The position numbers and the translations under genes were made by a program. A stretch of 7,483 nt of DNA from Chloroflexota bacterium (lineage in GTDB: Bacteria > Chloroflexota > Anaerolineae > Anaerolineales > Villigracilaceae), in NCBI GenBank assembly GCA_021812905.1, contig JAKAMM010000077.1:1-7483 (forward strand), in the 5' to 3' direction. How positions within the stretch are numbered: the stretch's first letter is position 1; every line of letters starts with the position of its first letter. This document shows, in pieces, positions 5,351 through 7,483 of the stretch. The notes below the pieces were generated by a model, which had not been told where the DNA came from, did no database searches, and saw nothing but the letters and a program-made list of their open reading frames with translations.

Positions 5351-6079
5351 ATGACCCTCCAACCCGAAAACTGGCAAGACCAGCAAAACATTCTGGTCGT
5401 CCTGGCTCACCCGGATGACCCGGAATTTTTTTGCGGAGCCACGCTCGCACGCTGGGCACGCGCCGGACACAGCATCACCTATCAACTTCTGACTTGCGGC
5501 GACAAGGGCTTTAATCCCACTACCTCGCCGGATATGACAACCGACGCGCTGTGCGCCATTCGACACGCAGAGCAGGCCAACGCCGCCAAAGTCATCGGCG
5601 CGCAAGCCGTTCACTTTCTGGACCGACCGGATGGCTACCTCGTCCCCGGCATTGATCTGCGCCGGGAGATTGTGCGCGTGATCCGCAAGTTTAAGCCGGA
5701 TATTCTTGTCACGTCCGACCCGCAAAATTTATTCGCCACATACGGACTTAACCATCCCGACCATCGCGCCGCCGGACAGGTGGTGCTCGACGCGGCTTTC
5801 CCTGCCGCTGGCAACGCGGCCTTCTTCCCCGAACTGATCGCCGAAGGCTATCCGCCACATGCGTTGAAAGAAATCTGGGTCACGCTCACTAGCCAGCCAA
5901 ACATCACTGTTGACGTGACCGAAACATGGGATATCAAGGTCAATGCCATTCTTGAACATAAGACTCAAGTGCAGGATCCACAAGCACTTGTGGAAAGATT
6001 CAAGAATCGGCGCGCCGAAGATTCGACTGAAGAAAATCCGCGCTACGAAGAAAAATTCCGCGTGATCAAGTACAGTTAG
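5351..6079 (+). CDS. PIG-L (LmbE) family zinc-dependent deacetylase
   Basis: A 242-residue cytosolic hydrolase of the PIG-L/LmbE family, which removes N-acetyl groups from amino sugars or related conjugates (for example MshB, BshB). The zinc motif AHPDDPEF (19-26) supplies H20 and D23, with D22 as the probable general base. IRHAEQANAAKVIG (70-83) is the second conserved helix. TYGLNHPDHRAAG (130-142) supplies H138 as the third zinc ligand. The C-terminal segment contains the usual KVNAILEHKTQV (195-206). The length is normal. The ATG has no ribosome site and is the first start in a frame that is open from the ricT stop, 66 bases upstream and in the same frame, so it may be read with ricT. The substrate cannot be told from sequence; bacillithiol or mycothiol synthesis is possible but no partner gene is present. 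Confidence 0.9.
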   Translation: MTLQPENWQDQQNILVVLAHPDDPEFFCGATLARWARAGHSITYQLLTCGDKGFNPTTSPDMTTDALCAIRHAEQANAAKVIGAQAVHFLDRPDGYLVPGIDLRREIVRVIRKFKPDILVTSDPQNLFATYGLNHPDHRAAGQVVLDAAFPAAGNAAFFPELIAEGYPPHALKEIWVTLTSQPNITVDVTETWDIKVNAILEHKTQVQDPQALVERFKNRRAEDSTEENPRYEEKFRVIKYS

Positions 6080-6106
6080 AAAGTTTACAAGTTGGAAGAT
6101 TCAACG

Positions 6107-6137
6107 TTCAAACCTACCAACCTTCAAACCTGCCAAC
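6107..6137 (+). repeat. Short tandem repeat in the gap before the M20 gene
   Basis: TTCAAACCTACCAAC (6107-6121) is repeated as TTCAAACCTGCCAAC (6123-6137), 14 of 15 identical with a 16-base period. The bases just upstream (AAGTTTACAAGTTGG, 6081-6095) resemble the reverse complement of the same unit, matching 10 of 15 positions. Taken together it looks like a degenerate intergenic repeat element. It may also be a simple hairpin or a duplication by slippage. Confidence 0.6.
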
Positions 6138-6150
6138 GGAGAAAAAAAAC

Positions 6151-7341
6151 ATGACCGACTTTCTGAAAGAAGCCAAAGAACTTTTTCCATATACCCAAAC
6201 CCTGCGCCGTGATTTTCACATGCACCCCGAACTCGGATTTCACGAACTGCGCACCGGCGGCATCGTCGCGAAAGAACTCGAGACGCTCGGCCTCGAAGTG
6301 ACCAAAGGTGTCGGCAAGACCGGCGTGGTTGGCTTGCTTGAAGGCGCCAGGCCCGGCCCCACCCTGCTCATCCGCTTCGACATGGACGCGCTGCCCATCG
6401 TCGAAGACACCGGCGCGCAATATGCTTCGCAGACAAATGGAATCATGCACGCCTGCGGACACGACGGACACACATCCATCGGGCTGACGGTTGCAAAGAT
6501 CCTGCACGCCCATCGCGACCAGTTGGCGGGCACCGTTAAATTTTGCTTCCAGCCATCTGAAGAGGGATACAACGGCGAAGAGATCGGCGGCGCGCAGATG
6601 ATGATCCGCGACGGTGTGCTCGATGGCCCGAAAGTGGATATGTCGCTTTCGATGCATCTCTGGAATGAAAAGCCGCTCGGCTGGGTCGGCGTGGCAAGAG
6701 GTCCCGTCATGGCAGGCGCGGAACAATTCACGATTAAGCTGACCGGCAAAGGCGGACACGGCGCTATCCCGAATGCGACGATTGACCCGATCGTGGCCGC
6801 GGCACAAATCGTCAATGTGCTCCAAACCATTACATCACGCAACGTCGCACCTTTACAGGCGGCGGTTGTCAGCGTGACGACGGTTCATTCGGGGACAGCC
6901 TTCAACGTCATCCCGCAGGAGGCAGAACTGACGGGTACGATCCGCACCTTCGATCTGGCAGTCCGTCAAAAAGTCCTGGAAAGATTCGAACAGATCGTGC
7001 GCGGCGTCGGCGAAACGATGGGATGCAAAGTCGAGATCCTGCTGCAACGTGTCACGCCTGCCGTCATCAACAACGACGACATCGCCGGAAAAGTCCAAAC
7101 TGTTGCACAAAAAGTTATGCCGGAGTCCACGCTCGACACGAACGGTTACCTGACGATGGGCGCGGAGGACATGGCGTTCATGCAGGAAAAAGTGCCGGGT
7201 TGTTATTTCTTCGTTGGCTCGAACAACACGGAAAAGCATCTCGACTACGGACATCACCACCCGAAATTCGATTTTGACGAGGAAGCGCTTTCGCGCGGCG
7301 CGGCTCTCATGGCCGCCGCAGTGGCCGACATTCTTAAATAG
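6151..7341 (+). CDS. M20D family metal-dependent amidohydrolase
   Basis: A 396-residue cytosolic amidohydrolase of peptidase family M20D, which includes hippurate hydrolase, N-acetyl-diaminopimelate deacetylase, IAA-amino-acid hydrolase and aminoacylases. Its reaction is hydrolysis of an N-acyl amino acid. Metal and catalytic features in order are DFHMHPELGFHE (21-32), RFDMDALPI (75-83), HACGHDGHTSIGL (100-112) with C102 and H104, FQPSEEG (133-139) with the E137/E138 pair, MHLW (168-171) with H169, and DYGHHHPKFDFDEEAL near the end. The dimerisation domain lies about 187-300, around GKGGHGAIPN (199-208) and SGTAFNVIPQEAELTGTIRTFD (247-268). A CGGAGA site (6137-6142) precedes the ATG by eight bases. 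The gene follows the PIG-L deacetylase, another amide hydrolase, but a shared pathway is not shown. Substrate unknown. Confidence 0.93.
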   Translation: MTDFLKEAKELFPYTQTLRRDFHMHPELGFHELRTGGIVAKELETLGLEVTKGVGKTGVVGLLEGARPGPTLLIRFDMDALPIVEDTGAQYASQTNGIMHACGHDGHTSIGLTVAKILHAHRDQLAGTVKFCFQPSEEGYNGEEIGGAQMMIRDGVLDGPKVDMSLSMHLWNEKPLGWVGVARGPVMAGAEQFTIKLTGKGGHGAIPNATIDPIVAAAQIVNVLQTITSRNVAPLQAAVVSVTTVHSGTAFNVIPQEAELTGTIRTFDLAVRQKVLERFEQIVRGVGETMGCKVEILLQRVTPAVINNDDIAGKVQTVAQKVMPESTLDTNGYLTMGAEDMAFMQEKVPGCYFFVGSNNTEKHLDYGHHHPKFDFDEEALSRGAALMAAAVADILK

Positions 7342-7483
7342 TGCAAGTCACCGCCCACTACCAAAGATTCAACGCAAAATCACACGCGTGCCGGCAACCA
7401 GTGCAGGCAGAGAGGGCGAACATCGTCCCGATGTTCTTCGGGAAAGAGCAATAAAAAAACTTGGCGTCTTCGCGGCTTTGTAT
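7342..7483. other. Non-coding tail after the M20 gene
   Basis: No gene is recognised. The stretch holds a perfect 8-bp hairpin, GAACATCG/CGATGTTC (7418-7425 and 7429-7436), with a three-base loop. A competing stem, TCCCGA/TCGGGA (7426-7431 and 7438-7443), uses part of the same bases. An A run (AAAAAAA, about 7454-7460) follows, and then CTTGGCGTCTTCGCGGCTTTG, a degenerate heptad-like sequence cut by the window edge. The hairpin could act as a weak terminator for the M20 gene, but it has no T tract on this strand. Confidence 0.4.

Noticed and set aside
4946..5725. A 259-codon open frame on the - strand across ricT and the PIG-L gene
   Set aside because: Antisense shadow of two conserved proteins, with no family motif.
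6124..6842. Two long - strand open frames (233 and 200 codons) within the M20 gene
   Set aside because: They overlap the catalytic motifs of M20D in antisense and have no own start signals or recognisable domains.

Overview
The window looks like chromosomal DNA from a bacterium of the Chloroflexi, probably an Anaerolineae-like lineage. This is an inference from protein style, a moderate GC content, and gene content (a RicT/PSP1 protein with no sporulation genes in view, an Mrp without CxxC, a PIG-L deacetylase and an M20D amidohydrolase). No rRNA or marker gene settles the taxonomy. All recognised genes lie on the + strand and are densely packed. No gene-free stretch exceeds 300 bases. I see no transposase, integrase, tRNA or CRISPR array.

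Region 1 (1-590): the C-terminal half of an Mrp/NBP35-family ATPase (iron-sulfur carrier), cut by the window start and closed by a hairpin terminator.

Region 2 (about 590-4315): an arsenic-resistance locus. arsC, a thioredoxin-coupled arsenate reductase, sits alone between two hairpins. It is followed by a five-gene operon: arsR, an ArsP-like (DUF318) permease, two different small thioredoxin-fold proteins, and an ACR3-type arsenite efflux carrier. A good promoter (TTGACC, 17 bp, TAAACT) runs into a perfect 10-2-10 inverted repeat just upstream of arsR, the expected layout for ArsR autorepression. The operon ends in a strong 13-bp terminator hairpin. In the proposed logic, ArsC reduces arsenate, one or both small thioredoxin-like proteins supply or relay thiols, ACR3 exports arsenite, the ArsP-like permease may export a second (perhaps organic) arsenical, and ArsR senses As(III).

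Region 3 (about 4354-7341): housekeeping and metabolic genes. ricT (PSP1/YaaT family) has a perfect TATAAT seven bases upstream of its ATG and no ribosome binding site, so its mRNA is probably leaderless. It is followed by a PIG-L (LmbE) family zinc deacetylase and an M20D metal-dependent amidohydrolase. Short degenerate repeats fill the gaps between these genes.

Region 4 (7342-7483): a non-coding tail with a perfect 8-bp hairpin and a competing 6-bp hairpin. It ends in low-complexity sequence that runs off the window.

Most of the content is recognisable. The least ordinary features are the pair of unequal thioredoxin-like proteins (one with a third cysteine), the second cysteine cluster at the C-terminus of ArsR, and the leaderless ricT start.
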